From positions 372,001-436,000 of the forward strand of contig NC_017068.1 in the NCBI RefSeq assembly GCF_000284095.1: a DNA stretch of 64,000 nt, read 5' to 3'. A model generated the notes under the pieces. It was not told the origin of the DNA, ran no database searches, and worked only from the letters and a program-made list of their open reading frames with translations. Position 1 is the first letter of the stretch; each line of letters opens with the position of its first letter. This DNA is from Selenomonas ruminantium subsp. lactilytica TAM6421. GTDB lineage: Bacteria; Bacillota; Negativicutes; Selenomonadales; Selenomonadaceae. Below, piece after piece: positions 32,171 to 42,359 of the stretch. The position numbers were made by a program, and so were the translations under genes.

Positions 32171-32845
32171 ATGCATGAAATCGGTGTTCGCGAAGTAGTG
32201 CAGTTTGCCGGCTTTACCTTCAATTGGGAAACTCTGGTCATGACCTGGATTACGATGGCGATCGTACTGCTTATCGCAGTGCTGGCAACCCGCAATCTGC
32301 AGATGGTGCCGCAAGGCTGGCAGAATGTGGTGGAAGCAATCGTGGTCTGGCTCCATGAGCAGATCGATGCGACCATGGGCAAGAACGGACGCTTTCTGGC
32401 GCCCTTTGTCGTGTCGCTCTTTATGTTCCTGCTGGTTTCCAACTGGCTGGGACTTATCCCAAAGATGGCATCGCCGACAAATGACTTGAACACCACTTTA
32501 GGCCTTGCACTCTTGGTCATCGTGATGGTACACGGACTGGGGCTTTATATGAAGGGCGGTCATTACATCGCTCATTTCTTCCAGCCCACGCCGGTCTTTG
32601 TCATCATCAACGCCATAGAGGAAGTCGCTAAGCCAATTACGCTGGCCTTCCGTCTATTCGGCAACATTCTGGCAGGTGAAATTCTTATCATCATCCTGCT
32701 GCAGCTCATGCCAATCTGGATGCCGATCCCGTCAGTGATCTGGCTGGCGTTCAGTATCTTCATCGGTGGAGTACAGGCCTTCATCTTCACCATGCTGTCC
32801 ATGGCATATCTTGCCAACGCAGTGAAGAGTGAAGAAGAAGGTTAA
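32171..32845 (+). CDS. atpB: ATP synthase subunit a
   Basis: A 224-residue Fo subunit a with five to six membrane segments. The essential arginine lies in LAFRLFGNILAGEI, and the C-terminal hairpin forms the ion half-channels against the c-ring. ATG 32171 is 9 nt after AGGAGG; an upstream in-frame TTG at 32162 is less likely. atpE follows after 44 bp. Confidence 0.95.
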   Translation: MHEIGVREVVQFAGFTFNWETLVMTWITMAIVLLIAVLATRNLQMVPQGWQNVVEAIVVWLHEQIDATMGKNGRFLAPFVVSLFMFLLVSNWLGLIPKMASPTNDLNTTLGLALLVIVMVHGLGLYMKGGHYIAHFFQPTPVFVIINAIEEVAKPITLAFRLFGNILAGEILIIILLQLMPIWMPIPSVIWLAFSIFIGGVQAFIFTMLSMAYLANAVKSEEEG

Positions 32846-32889
32846 GACAAACTGGGAATTTGAGTTAAAGTTTTAAGGAGGATTTTTTC

Positions 32890-33141
32890 ATGGAAAACGC
32901 AATTATGGTAGCCGCTGCTCTCGTTGGCGCAGGTATTACGATGGGTCTGGCCGCAATCGGCGCTGGTATCGGTGATGGTCTCGTAACGAGCCGTTTCATC
33001 GAAGGTATCACCCGCCAGCCGGAAGCAAAGAGCACGCTCTTCACCAACACCCTGATCTCCGTTGGTCTGATCGAGTCCATGGCTATCATTGCAACGGTTG
33101 TCGCCCTCATCATGCTCTATGCAAACCCGCTCATCAAATAA
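32890..33141 (+). CDS. atpE: ATP synthase subunit c
   Basis: An 83-residue two-helix proteolipid. The ion-binding carboxylate is E62 in GLIESMAII; the polar loop is RQPEAK. Helix 1 has GIGDG with D29 where Na+-type rings such as Ilyobacter carry Gln32, so each hairpin has two acidic residues, and S63 follows the glutamate as in Na+ rings. Coupling ion, H+ or Na+, is therefore open. ATG 32890 follows AAGGAGG. Confidence 0.97.
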   Translation: MENAIMVAAALVGAGITMGLAAIGAGIGDGLVTSRFIEGITRQPEAKSTLFTNTLISVGLIESMAIIATVVALIMLYANPLIK

Positions 33142-33179
33142 TTTTCTTTGATGAACTTTACGAAAAGGGGGCATAGGAA

Positions 33180-33683
33180 TTGATCGAATTAAATGGGACG
33201 TTTTTTGCACAGATCATCAACTTCCTGATTTTGGTAGTTCTGCTCCGTGCATTTGCGTATAAGCCCGTGGTGAATATGCTCAAAGCCCGTCAGGATAAGA
33301 TTCAGGAAAGCCTTGACAAAGCCGATGCCGATGCGGCAGAGGCAGACAAGCTGCTGGCCGAATACAAGGCAAAACTTGCTGCCGCTACCAAGAAAGCTGA
33401 AGAGATTCAGAAGAATGCGGAAAAGCGTGCTGCTGAGTTCCGTGAGGCAGAGGAGCAGAAGGTTAAGGCCGATATCGAGCAGATGAAGAAGTCCGCTCAG
33501 GCAGATATTGAGCGCGACAGAGCCAAGGCTGTTGAGAAACTGCGCGTCGAAATGGTGTCGCTTTCCATGGCAGCTGCCGGCAAGATCATCGCCAAGAATA
33601 TGGATTCGGCTGAAAATGAAGCGCTTATCTCGGAATTTGTGGATAAGCTGGACAAGGATAAGATTGGTGATCTGCCATGCTAA
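33180..33683 (+). CDS. atpF: ATP synthase subunit b
   Basis: A 167-residue peripheral stalk subunit: one N-terminal membrane segment (about 6-24) and a long charged coiled coil (30-140). It starts at TTG 33180 after AAAAGGGGG; the encoded MIELNGTFFAQIINFLIL is the expected N-terminus and no ATG fits. It overlaps atpH by 7 bp. Confidence 0.93.
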   Translation: MIELNGTFFAQIINFLILVVLLRAFAYKPVVNMLKARQDKIQESLDKADADAAEADKLLAEYKAKLAAATKKAEEIQKNAEKRAAEFREAEEQKVKADIEQMKKSAQADIERDRAKAVEKLRVEMVSLSMAAAGKIIAKNMDSAENEALISEFVDKLDKDKIGDLPC

Positions 33684-34219
33684 ACTTACAGCTTGCACAT
33701 AAATATTCCCGCGCGATTTTTGAACTGGCTGAGGAAGAAGGCAAACTGGAAAAATATGGCGAGGAACTGCTCGAAGTCAAGAAAGACCTCGAAGCTATTC
33801 CGGAAGCCAAGGCCTTCTTTGCCAATCCGCAGGTGGAGCGCAAGGCGAAAAAAGAACTGGTGACCAAGATGTATGAAGGGGAGCTTTCCTCGAGCATCTA
33901 TCACTTCTTGCTGCTCCTGGTGGACAAGCGCCGCTTTGCCCTTCTCGGGGTTATCGCCGAGCAGTATCGGGAAATGGCCAACGCCGCACGCGGTATTGTC
34001 ATTGCCGATGTGACCACGGCTCAGCCCGCGACCAAGGCACAGCAGGAAAAAATCGCTCAGAAACTGCAGCAGGTTACCGGGAAAAAGGTGGAATTGCGCC
34101 TCCACGAGAATCCGGCCCTTTTGGGCGGCGTGGTGGTCAAGATTGGCGACCGCCGTATCGACGGCAGTGTAGCCGGACGCCTCCAGGCGCTGCAAAAAGA
34201 ATTACTGACGAGCAAGTGA
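33677..34219 (+). CDS. atpH: ATP synthase subunit delta
   Basis: A 180-residue OSCP/delta subunit linking the peripheral stalk to F1. N-terminal helical bundle with YSRAIFELAEEEGKLE and the C-terminal GGVVVKIGDRRIDGSVAGRL signature are clear. ATG 33677 lies within the end of atpF; atpA starts 23 bp after its stop. Confidence 0.95.
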   Translation: MLNLQLAHKYSRAIFELAEEEGKLEKYGEELLEVKKDLEAIPEAKAFFANPQVERKAKKELVTKMYEGELSSSIYHFLLLLVDKRRFALLGVIAEQYREMANAARGIVIADVTTAQPATKAQQEKIAQKLQQVTGKKVELRLHENPALLGGVVVKIGDRRIDGSVAGRLQALQKELLTSK

Positions 34220-34242
34220 GAAACTGGGGTGACAGCTAAGTT

Positions 34243-35760
34243 ATGAAAATGAATCCGGAAGAAATAACGGCCATCATCAAAGACCAAATCAAGAACTACG
34301 AAGTAGACTTGAACGTCGATGAAGTTGGCACGGTTATCGAAATCGGTGACGGTATCGCCCATATCCATGGCCTCGAAAAAGCCATGGCCGGTGAGCTGTT
34401 GGATTTTGGTAATGATATATATGGTTTGGTCCTGAACCTTGAACAGGACAACGTAGGTGCCGTTATCCTGGGCGGCGAAACCCAGATCAAAGAAGGTGCG
34501 CAGGTAAAACGCACGGGCAAGATCATGCAGGTGCCGGTAGGCGAAGCTATGATCGGCCGCGTTGTGGATGCCATTGGCCGTCCGATCGATGGCAAGGGCG
34601 AAATCAAAGCCGACACCTTCCGTCCCGTTGAGTACCGCGCACCGGGCATTGCGGACCGCAAGCCCGTTAAGGAACCGCTGCAGACTGGTCTGAAGGCTAT
34701 CGATGCCCTCGTACCGATCGGCCGTGGCCAGCGCGAACTCATCATCGGTGACCGTGGTATCGGTAAGACGGCTATCGCTGTAGATACCATCCTCAACCAG
34801 CATGACCAGAATTGTATCTGCGTCTATGTTGCCATCGGTCAGAAGGCTTCCACGGTAGCCCGCGTGGTGAAGACACTGGAAGAAGCCGGTGCCATGAAGT
34901 ACACGATTGTCGTTGCCGCAACGGCAGCTGACAGCGCTCCGCTGCAGTATCTGGCTCCCTATGCCGGTGTTGCCATGGCGGAACACTTCATGTATCAGGG
35001 CAAGGCCTGCCTCTGCGTGTATGATGACCTTACCAAACACGCTGCCGCATACCGCGCCATGTCCCTGCTGCTCAGAAGACCGCCCGGACGTGAAGCATAT
35101 CCCGGTGATGTATTCTATCTGCATTCCCGTCTGCTGGAACGTGCAGCAAAGCTCAATGACGAATTGGGCGGCGGCTCCATCACGGCTCTGCCGATCATCG
35201 AAACCCAGGCCGGCGACGTTTCCGCCTACATTCCGACCAACGTTATCTCCATCACCGATGGTCAGATTATGCTGGAATCCGATGCCTTCTATTCCGGTAT
35301 CCGCCCGGCTATCAACGTAGGTCTGTCCGTATCCCGTGTAGGTGGTTCTGCACAGATCAAGGCTATGAAGCAGGTTGCCGGTACCATGCGTCTGGATCTG
35401 GCCCAGTATCGTGAGCTGGCAGCATTTGCCCAGTTCGCTTCCGATCTGGATAAGGCCACCAAGGCACAGCTCGACCGCGGTGCCCGCATGGTTGAAACCC
35501 TGAAACAGGCCCAGTACAGCCCGCTCCTCGTACAGGAACAGGTTATGGTGATCTTCACCGCTGTCCGCGGGTTCCTGGCAGATATTCCGGTGGAAAGAGT
35601 CGTTGAGTTCCATAATGACTTCCTGAAGTTCATGCGTGCTCAGCATCCGGATATCGGTGCTAAGATTGCCGAACAGAAGAAACTTGACGATGCCATCGAA
35701 GCAGATCTGAAGAAAGCTATCGAGGAATTCAAGGAAACTGTAACATACAAAATGGCATAA
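34243..35760 (+). CDS. atpA: ATP synthase subunit alpha
   Basis: A 505-residue F1 alpha subunit with the non-catalytic nucleotide site. The P-loop reads GDRGIGKT instead of the common GDRQTGKT. The [15 protein letters not shown] block and the alpha signature region are intact. ATG 34243 is used; an ATG two codons on is an alternative. Confidence 0.97.
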   Translation: MKMNPEEITAIIKDQIKNYEVDLNVDEVGTVIEIGDGIAHIHGLEKAMAGELLDFGNDIYGLVLNLEQDNVGAVILGGETQIKEGAQVKRTGKIMQVPVGEAMIGRVVDAIGRPIDGKGEIKADTFRPVEYRAPGIADRKPVKEPLQTGLKAIDALVPIGRGQRELIIGDRGIGKTAIAVDTILNQHDQNCICVYVAIGQKASTVARVVKTLEEAGAMKYTIVVAATAADSAPLQYLAPYAGVAMAEHFMYQGKACLCVYDDLTKHAAAYRAMSLLLRRPPGREAYPGDVFYLHSRLLERAAKLNDELGGGSITALPIIETQAGDVSAYIPTNVISITDGQIMLESDAFYSGIRPAINVGLSVSRVGGSAQIKAMKQVAGTMRLDLAQYRELAAFAQFASDLDKATKAQLDRGARMVETLKQAQYSPLLVQEQVMVIFTAVRGFLADIPVERVVEFHNDFLKFMRAQHPDIGAKIAEQKKLDDAIEADLKKAIEEFKETVTYKMA

Positions 35761-35780
35761 GGTTAGCGAGGTGATTCTTT

Positions 35781-36629
35781 TTGGCTAGTTTACAGGACAT
35801 CCGCCATCGCATTAAGAGCGTAAAGAGTACCAAGCAGATAACCAGTGCCATGAACATGGTTGCAACTTCCAGATTGCGCCATGCGAAAGAGGCCGCCCTG
35901 GCCAACAAACCTTATGCAGAGAAAGTCGTGCAGGTGGTGCAGCAGATTGCTGCCACTGCGGGAAATGATTTTTCCCACCCACTTCTGGCTAAGCATGAGG
36001 ATGGCAAGAAGCTCATTTTGCTTGTCACCAGTGACAAGGGCCTCGCCGGTGCATATTCATCCAACGCCTGCAAGGCAGCGGAAGCACTGGTAGAGGATAA
36101 GAAGAATACCCCCATGGTCATCGTTGGCCGCAAGGGTACCAGCCACTTCAAGAATCGCGGCTATGACGTAGTGAAAAGCGTCATCGGCGTCAGCGAGCGC
36201 CCCAACTTCGATCTGGCCAAAAAACTGGCCGATGATCTGGTGGAACGCTTCAAGACGGGGGAAATCCGCGAAGTGCAGATGGTTTATACGAAATTCATCT
36301 CGGCTATCAACTGTGAACCGCAGGTGTTGAAGCTCCTGCCTTTCGAGGCAGAGGCATCCGATGGCCCGGTTACCGAGTACATCTATGAACCGGATGCAGC
36401 AACGGTGTTGGGGAGCCTGCTGCCGCAGTATCTCTACACCACCATCTATGCAGCGCTCCTGCAGTCTGCGGCAAGCGAACTCAGCTCCCGCATGAACGCC
36501 ATGAGCAATGCAACGGACAACGCAGAAGAGCTTATCAGCAAACTGGACCTCTACTACAACAAGGTACGTCAGGCAGGTATCACCAACGAGATCACCGAGA
36601 TCGTTGGCGGTGCCGAAGCTCTGAAATAA
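35781..36629 (+). CDS. atpG: ATP synthase subunit gamma
   Basis: A 282-residue central rotor subunit. N-terminal MASLQDIRHRIKSVKSTKQI and C-terminal RQAGITNEITEIVGGAEAL helices form the rotating coiled coil. It starts at TTG 35781 after GCGAGGTGA. Confidence 0.95.
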   Translation: MASLQDIRHRIKSVKSTKQITSAMNMVATSRLRHAKEAALANKPYAEKVVQVVQQIAATAGNDFSHPLLAKHEDGKKLILLVTSDKGLAGAYSSNACKAAEALVEDKKNTPMVIVGRKGTSHFKNRGYDVVKSVIGVSERPNFDLAKKLADDLVERFKTGEIREVQMVYTKFISAINCEPQVLKLLPFEAEASDGPVTEYIYEPDAATVLGSLLPQYLYTTIYAALLQSAASELSSRMNAMSNATDNAEELISKLDLYYNKVRQAGITNEITEIVGGAEALK

Positions 36630-36640
36630 GGGCATCGTAA

Positions 36641-38065
<1,425 letters not shown>

Positions 38066-38068
38066 TCT

Positions 38069-38512
38069 ATGGCTACGATCCAGCTAGAGATTGTCTCCCC
38101 GGATAAAGTGGTTTATGCCGCAGATATCGGCATGCTGATCGTCCGTTCCACGGGCGGTGAGCTCGGTATCCTGCCCAAGCACGCTCCCTTGGTGACGGGC
38201 CTTCTGCCCCATGCCATGCGCGTGCGCCTCAATGGTTCCGACAGGGACGAACAGCTTATCGCTGTGTCCGGCGGCTTCATGGAAGTCACGCCGGAAAAGA
38301 TCACGGTGCTGGCCACCGCCGCTGAACAGCCCATTGATATCGACATCAATCGTGCCCAGCGTGCCATGGACCGCGCCAAGGAGCGTATCGCTGCTTTCCA
38401 TCAGGGAGGCGACGAGGCCAGAAATATCGATATCGAACGTGCCCAGCTGGCCCTGCGGCGTGCAATCGCCCGCCTGCATGCTACGGGAACAGAAATCGAG
38501 AATCTGAAATAA
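38069..38512 (+). CDS. atpC: ATP synthase subunit epsilon
   Basis: A 147-residue epsilon subunit: N-terminal beta sandwich (GELGILPKHAPLVTGL) and C-terminal helical hairpin that can block rotation. It ends the atpIBEFHAGDC operon at a strong terminator. Confidence 0.95.
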   Translation: MATIQLEIVSPDKVVYAADIGMLIVRSTGGELGILPKHAPLVTGLLPHAMRVRLNGSDRDEQLIAVSGGFMEVTPEKITVLATAAEQPIDIDINRAQRAMDRAKERIAAFHQGGDEARNIDIERAQLALRRAIARLHATGTEIENLK

Positions 38513-38518
38513 GCAATG

Positions 38519-38553
38519 AAAACGGCTTGCAGAGAAATCTGCAAGCCGTTTCC
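38519..38553 (+). terminator. terminator of the atp operon
   Basis: AAACGGCTTGCAG pairs perfectly with CTGCAAGCCGTTT around a 6-nt loop. Confidence 0.85.
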
Positions 38554-38581
38554 ATGTATATCATATGTGAGGAGATTAAAT

Positions 38582-39016
38582 ATGTCTGAGTGGTTATTAG
38601 CGCCAGCGTTTATTATGCTCGTAGGCGTTATATTCATATTGGTAGCCGTCGGTATAAAATGGAAGATAAAAAAGAAATTAGCGGTTTGTACGGCAGAGAC
38701 AAAGGGGACGGTGGTTCGCTGGTCGCATGAAAGAGTCGCGCATGATTATGGTAGTGCAACGGATTACTTTTGGTTTCCGGTATATGCTTATGACGTACAG
38801 GGAAAGCACTATGAGGAGAAATCATCTGTCGGTTTATCGGAACAAGGCGAATTATATGCTGAGACCGTCTTGTACTATGAACCGGGTAATCCAAGCAATT
38901 TTTATGCCAACATTGGGAACTATGATCGCTTGATTATGATTTTTCGGTTGGTGGGGTGGAGTCTTACCTTGATGACGTTATTAACTCTGGGCATCCTTTA
39001 TCATGTGCAAAGTTGA
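38582..39016 (+). CDS. DUF3592-like membrane protein
   Basis: A 144-residue protein with a membrane segment at each end (about 5-27 and 118-140) and a beta-rich middle (TKGTVVRWSHERVAHDYG, YFWFPVYAYDVQGKHYEEKS) typical of DUF3592. Function unknown. ATG 38582 follows GAGGAG. Its last 36 bp overlap, convergently, the end of the AGCS gene, and its terminator lies within that gene. Confidence 0.75.
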   Translation: MSEWLLAPAFIMLVGVIFILVAVGIKWKIKKKLAVCTAETKGTVVRWSHERVAHDYGSATDYFWFPVYAYDVQGKHYEEKSSVGLSEQGELYAETVLYYEPGNPSNFYANIGNYDRLIMIFRLVGWSLTLMTLLTLGILYHVQS

Positions 39017-40537
39017 TGCTGTGCTGCATTCGTCCCAAACTGGCACGGGCGTACCAAATGTTTCAGAATTGAATTCTTCCTTCTGGCCTTCGAAATTTGC
39101 GAAGGCCTTTTTTACTTGGCCGAAACCCAGATAGAGGAGCGGCAGGTTGCAGCAGACCATGACGATGTTGGCAAAGTCACTGAGGTTCCAGAGGGCGCTG
39201 AGGTCAAAGCCGGCAATGTTGGTGACCATGCCGAAGGCCAGTACCGTCAGATTTACCAGACGGACAACAGCAATGAACATCTTGTTATGGGAAATCTGCC
39301 GGGCGCAGATTTCCGAGAAGGACAGGAAACCCAGCAGGCAGGTAAAGGCGAAGATGCCAAAGCAGATGCTGATAACCAGCGTAGCCAGCCCATAACCAAC
39401 ACCACCGCCTAAGAGCTGTGCACAGGAGAACAGGAATTTTTCCAGACGGCCCATTTCCATCCAAGCCGCAGCGCCATTGCCGAGCCATGCTTGTCCCATG
39501 ATGAGGACGAAGCCTGTCAGCGTACAGATAACCATGGTGTCAAGGAAGACGCCGATGGCCTGAATGATGCCCTGGTCGCAGGGATGTTTGGCATGAGAGA
39601 CTGCGGCAGGCATCGAAAGCGTGCCTTGTCCAGCTTCGTTGCTCATGAGGCCGCGTTTGATACCCTGGGAGAGAGCAAGGCCTAAGGCACCGCCGAAGAT
39701 CGGCTCGGGCTGGAATGCTTCGGTCACGACCACATAGAAGAACCAGGGCAGGCGATCAAGGTTCAAGGCAACCATAATCACAACTGCGGCCACATAGATA
39801 ACGGCCATGATGGGCACGAGTACATCTGTGATTTTGGTAATACGGCGCAGTCCGCCGAAGATAGAAAAGGTGGTCACGCCCATCAGCAACAGAAAGAAAA
39901 CCCAGACAAGCGTGCTGTCAGCAGCCAGCTCCATGCCTGTTATATTCTGCGTGATGGCGGTCATGGCCGATATGGTATTGAAGCCCTGAGCCGGAATGCA
40001 GAGCAGGGCATAGACGATATACAGCAGGCTCAAAGCTCCGCCGACAACTGCCGCTCCGCCTAAAAGTTTCCGCCCATAGCAGGGGAGGCCGCCGACGTAT
40101 TCATCGCCTTGCTTGTCCTTGTAGATCTGTGAGAGTGTTGATTCCACAAAAGCGGTCGCCATGCCAAAGAACGCGGATATCCACATCCAGAACAAGGCAC
40201 CGGGACCACCTGTGGAAACTGCACCCGTTACGCCCAGAATATTTCCGGGGCCCACTCGCATGGCCGTAGAGAGAAGAAAGGCGGCCAAAGGGCTGATGCC
40301 CTGCTCTGATTTTTGACTATTTATCAGGGTGCGCAGGCCATAACGGAAATATTTGATTTGCACAAAGCGCAGGTTCAGGGTGAAATAAATACCTGTACCC
40401 ACCAAAAGGATAATGACCAACGGTAATTCCCCAATAACGGGGAGCCGGGCATACCATTCCAGATTCGTGGGGAATCCCCAGACCAGATCGGCAAGATTCT
40501 GGAAGACAGCACAAATGCTGCCGATTAGTTCATACAT
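38981..40537 (-). CDS. AGCS-family sodium:amino-acid symporter
   Basis: A 518-residue symporter of the alanine/glycine:cation family with about ten membrane segments. AMRVGPGNILGVTGAVSTGG and the AFFGMATAFVESTLSQIYK block are family signatures. It imports small amino acids with Na+ (or H+). ATG 40537 follows AGGAGGT on the minus strand. It converges on and overlaps the DUF3592 gene by 36 bp. Confidence 0.9.
   Translation of the reverse strand: MYELIGSICAVFQNLADLVWGFPTNLEWYARLPVIGELPLVIILLVGTGIYFTLNLRFVQIKYFRYGLRTLINSQKSEQGISPLAAFLLSTAMRVGPGNILGVTGAVSTGGPGALFWMWISAFFGMATAFVESTLSQIYKDKQGDEYVGGLPCYGRKLLGGAAVVGGALSLLYIVYALLCIPAQGFNTISAMTAITQNITGMELAADSTLVWVFFLLLMGVTTFSIFGGLRRITKITDVLVPIMAVIYVAAVVIMVALNLDRLPWFFYVVVTEAFQPEPIFGGALGLALSQGIKRGLMSNEAGQGTLSMPAAVSHAKHPCDQGIIQAIGVFLDTMVICTLTGFVLIMGQAWLGNGAAAWMEMGRLEKFLFSCAQLLGGGVGYGLATLVISICFGIFAFTCLLGFLSFSEICARQISHNKMFIAVVRLVNLTVLAFGMVTNIAGFDLSALWNLSDFANIVMVCCNLPLLYLGFGQVKKAFANFEGQKEEFNSETFGTPVPVWDECSTASTLHMIKDAQS
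39085..39113 (+). terminator. terminator of the DUF3592 gene inside the antisense AGCS gene
   Basis: GGCCTTCG (39085-39092) pairs with CGAAGGCC (39100-39107) and is followed by T6 on the + strand. It lies 68 bp past the DUF3592 stop, within AGCS coding sequence on the other strand. Confidence 0.6.
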
Positions 40538-40704
40538 GAATTAAGACCTCCTGTGACACGTTTAGATAAGCAGCCGGATGACTGCCGAACCTGTTGTCTC
40601 AATTGTAACACACCGAATATAATATGGATATTGGTGTTTGTGCTGTGTATTTTGTAGTCTGTGCGCATACAGGCTGTTTTGCATATTGATGCTGTAAAAT
40701 TCTA

Positions 40705-40734
40705 TCGACAAAATCTCAACAATAGCGTTATAAT
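40705..40734 (+). promoter_or_regulatory. promoter of the UPF0016 gene
   Basis: TCGACA (40705-40710), 18-bp spacer, TATAAT (40729-40734), with a start about 33 bp before the ATG. I see no manganese riboswitch in the short leader. Confidence 0.6.
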
Positions 40735-40773
40735 GAGAGCTATCATTTGTGTAAAAATTTAGGAGTGGATTTC

Positions 40774-41337
40774 ATGGAAGCCTTTTGGGCGGCGTTTTTG
40801 TTGATTTTTTTTGCCGAGATGGGGGATAAGACGCAGTTCCTCGTGATGGCGCTGGCTGGTCGGTATGACAGCCGCCGGGTGTTTGTTGGCATGACTTTGG
40901 GAATCATCGTGGTACATGCCTTGGCGGTGCTGCTAGGTGCAACTATCGGCAGCTTCCTGCCCGCGGAAAAAATGGCCATTGCAGCCTCAATCCTTTTTAT
41001 CTGTTTTGGCCTTTGGTCGCTGAAGGGCGAGGATGGCGATGAGGAAGAAGAATGCCAGACCAGCCGTTTTGGCCCGGTGGTGACAGTGGCGCTGACCTTC
41101 ATTATCGGCGAGATGGGGGATAAGACACAGCTCGCGGCAGTGGCCTTGGCGGCTGACTATGGCAGCTGGCTGATGGTTTTTGCCGGGGCTGTCGCGGGCA
41201 TGATCCTGGCCGATGGCATGGGCCTGGTGGCAGGTAATTATCTGCAGAAAAAAGTCTCTACGGCCACCATGCAGAAGATTTCGGCAGGATTGTTCATTCT
41301 TTTTGGGACGTTAGGCCTGATTCAGGCGTTATTTTGA
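40774..41337 (+). CDS. UPF0016/GDT1-family cation exporter (Mn2+-exporter type)
   Basis: A 188-residue membrane protein with six predicted segments in two homologous halves. Each half carries the family motif: EMGDKTQ at residues 15-21 and again EMGDKTQ near 110. Bacterial members (MneA, Mnx) export Mn2+, others move Ca2+. An acidic loop (EDGDEEEE) separates the halves. ATG 40774 follows TAGGAG. Monocistronic. Confidence 0.85.
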   Translation: MEAFWAAFLLIFFAEMGDKTQFLVMALAGRYDSRRVFVGMTLGIIVVHALAVLLGATIGSFLPAEKMAIAASILFICFGLWSLKGEDGDEEEECQTSRFGPVVTVALTFIIGEMGDKTQLAAVALAADYGSWLMVFAGAVAGMILADGMGLVAGNYLQKKVSTATMQKISAGLFILFGTLGLIQALF

Positions 41338-41389
41338 TTCCGGCCGCTACGAGTACACTAATAAACAATAATAAATATCGCTCAACCAC

Positions 41390-41418
41390 TTGCAACATAG
41401 ACAAAAACTGTTTATAAT
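41390..41418 (+). promoter_or_regulatory. promoter of the 42-residue-repeat protein
   Basis: TTGCAA (41390-41395), 17-bp spacer, TATAAT (41413-41418). Confidence 0.65.
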
Positions 41419-41485
41419 TATATTAGGGCTGTATACCTATATATAAAGGATTAAGGAATGTCTCAGGGAAAGTGAGGGATCGATT

Positions 41486-42106
41486 ATGGGTATCTCGGGT
41501 GTAGGGGCTACGACGCTTTCGAGTTTCCCGCAAATCAATCGCGAGGTTCATTCTGTGGGAATGCAAGCGACTAAAGAGCGTAGCGACCAGGCAGCGTCTT
41601 ATAGCAAAGTATCGCAGTTCGGCAATGAAACCAAATTGGGTACCAGCCCGTTCCAGCGCAATAACGATACGGTTATCAGCATTGGTGAACGGGAAACCTC
41701 GCAGATTGCCAAGGAGACGGCGGCTATATATAAGGCGTCCAATCTCGGTAACAATACGAAAATAGGCACCAGTGCCTTCCAGCGTGACAATCAGAAGACC
41801 AATAACGAGGGGATGAAAAATACCTCTCAAATCATGGATAAGGCGAAGTCTTACTACGAGGTGTCAAACTTCGGCAATGAGACGAAACTTGGTTCCAGCA
41901 AATTCCAGCAGCAGGTCAAGCAGATTTCCAAACAAGGTGAGCAAAACACAGCGCACAGCATGAAAGCAGCCCTCGATGTGACGCGTGTATCTCAGTTTGG
42001 CAATGAGACGAAGCTGGGTAATAGCCAGTTCCAAAAGGCTAATGCCCAGATCAGCAATTACAAGCCCAAACCAGCTACTGGAGGGAATGTTGACATCGCT
42101 GCTTAA
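41486..42106 (+). CDS. hypothetical protein built of exact 42-residue repeats
   Basis: A 206-residue hydrophilic protein I do not recognise. The motif FGNETKLG (LGNNTKIG in unit 2) recurs at residues 45, 87, 129 and 171, exactly 42 apart. Each unit reads roughly VSxFGNETKLGxSxFQ, then about 10 polar residues, Gly, and a helical T-S-Q-I-x-x stretch. A more degenerate unit precedes the first (residues 3-38). No signal peptide, cysteine or membrane segment; the C-terminus is Gly/Pro-rich. Six heptads per unit suggests a fibrous or solenoid fold. GAGGGA 6 nt upstream supports ATG 41486. Confidence 0.75.
   Translation: MGISGVGATTLSSFPQINREVHSVGMQATKERSDQAASYSKVSQFGNETKLGTSPFQRNNDTVISIGERETSQIAKETAAIYKASNLGNNTKIGTSAFQRDNQKTNNEGMKNTSQIMDKAKSYYEVSNFGNETKLGSSKFQQQVKQISKQGEQNTAHSMKAALDVTRVSQFGNETKLGNSQFQKANAQISNYKPKPATGGNVDIAA
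41600..42055 (+). repeat. 126-bp tandem coding repeat, about 3.6 units
   Basis: The DNA encoding residues 39-190 of the preceding protein repeats with a 126-bp period. Units differ at many third positions, so they are old duplications kept by selection at the protein level. Confidence 0.75.
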
Positions 42107-42121
42107 AGACATGTTCATTTT

Positions 42122-42149
42122 GCCGCAGACTTTTGTTTGCGGCCTTTTT
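42122..42149 (+). terminator. terminator of the repeat-protein gene
   Basis: GCCGCAGA pairs with TTTGCGGC (one G-U) and is followed by CTTTTT. Confidence 0.75.
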
Positions 42150-42212
42150 ACTATGAAATTTTAGTCAGTCAAGCCGTTAGGCGCAGAATGACTTAGATTT
42201 CGTGTAAGGGCT

Positions 42213-42245
42213 GATGAAAAATCCGATGGATTTTTCATCTTGCTT
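42213..42245 (+). terminator. second terminator-like hairpin
   Basis: GATGAAAAATCC (42213-42224) pairs perfectly with GGATTTTTCATC (42228-42239) around a 3-nt loop, followed by TTGCTTT. It insulates hcp from upstream transcription. Confidence 0.65.
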
Positions 42246-42273
42246 TATGTCTGTAAATAAATGCGATTCAAGG

Positions 42274-42316
42274 TGTAACAAGCGTTACAGTCAGCAAGCC
42301 TTGCTGCCGTTATAAT
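42274..42316 (+). promoter_or_regulatory. hcp promoter with palindromic activator site
   Basis: A perfect palindrome TGTAAC-AAGC-GTTACA (42274-42289) lies upstream of TATAAT (42311-42316). The -35 region has no consensus. With a start near 42323 the palindrome is centred at about -41.5, the position used by class II Crp/Fnr-type activators. HcpR and Fnr-family proteins are known to control hcp in anaerobes; which one binds here is inferred. Confidence 0.7.
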
Positions 42317-42359
42317 AAAGCCAGTGAATGACGAAAGCGTGTAGCGAGGAGAGTGCATT

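Noticed and set aside
40538-40773. yybP-ykoY manganese riboswitch before the UPF0016 gene
   Set aside because: The promoter leaves only about 33 nt of leader and no riboswitch core is visible.
41600-42055. CRISPR array
   Set aside because: The 126-bp periodicity is coding, with no constant repeats separated by unique spacers. No array was seen elsewhere in the window.
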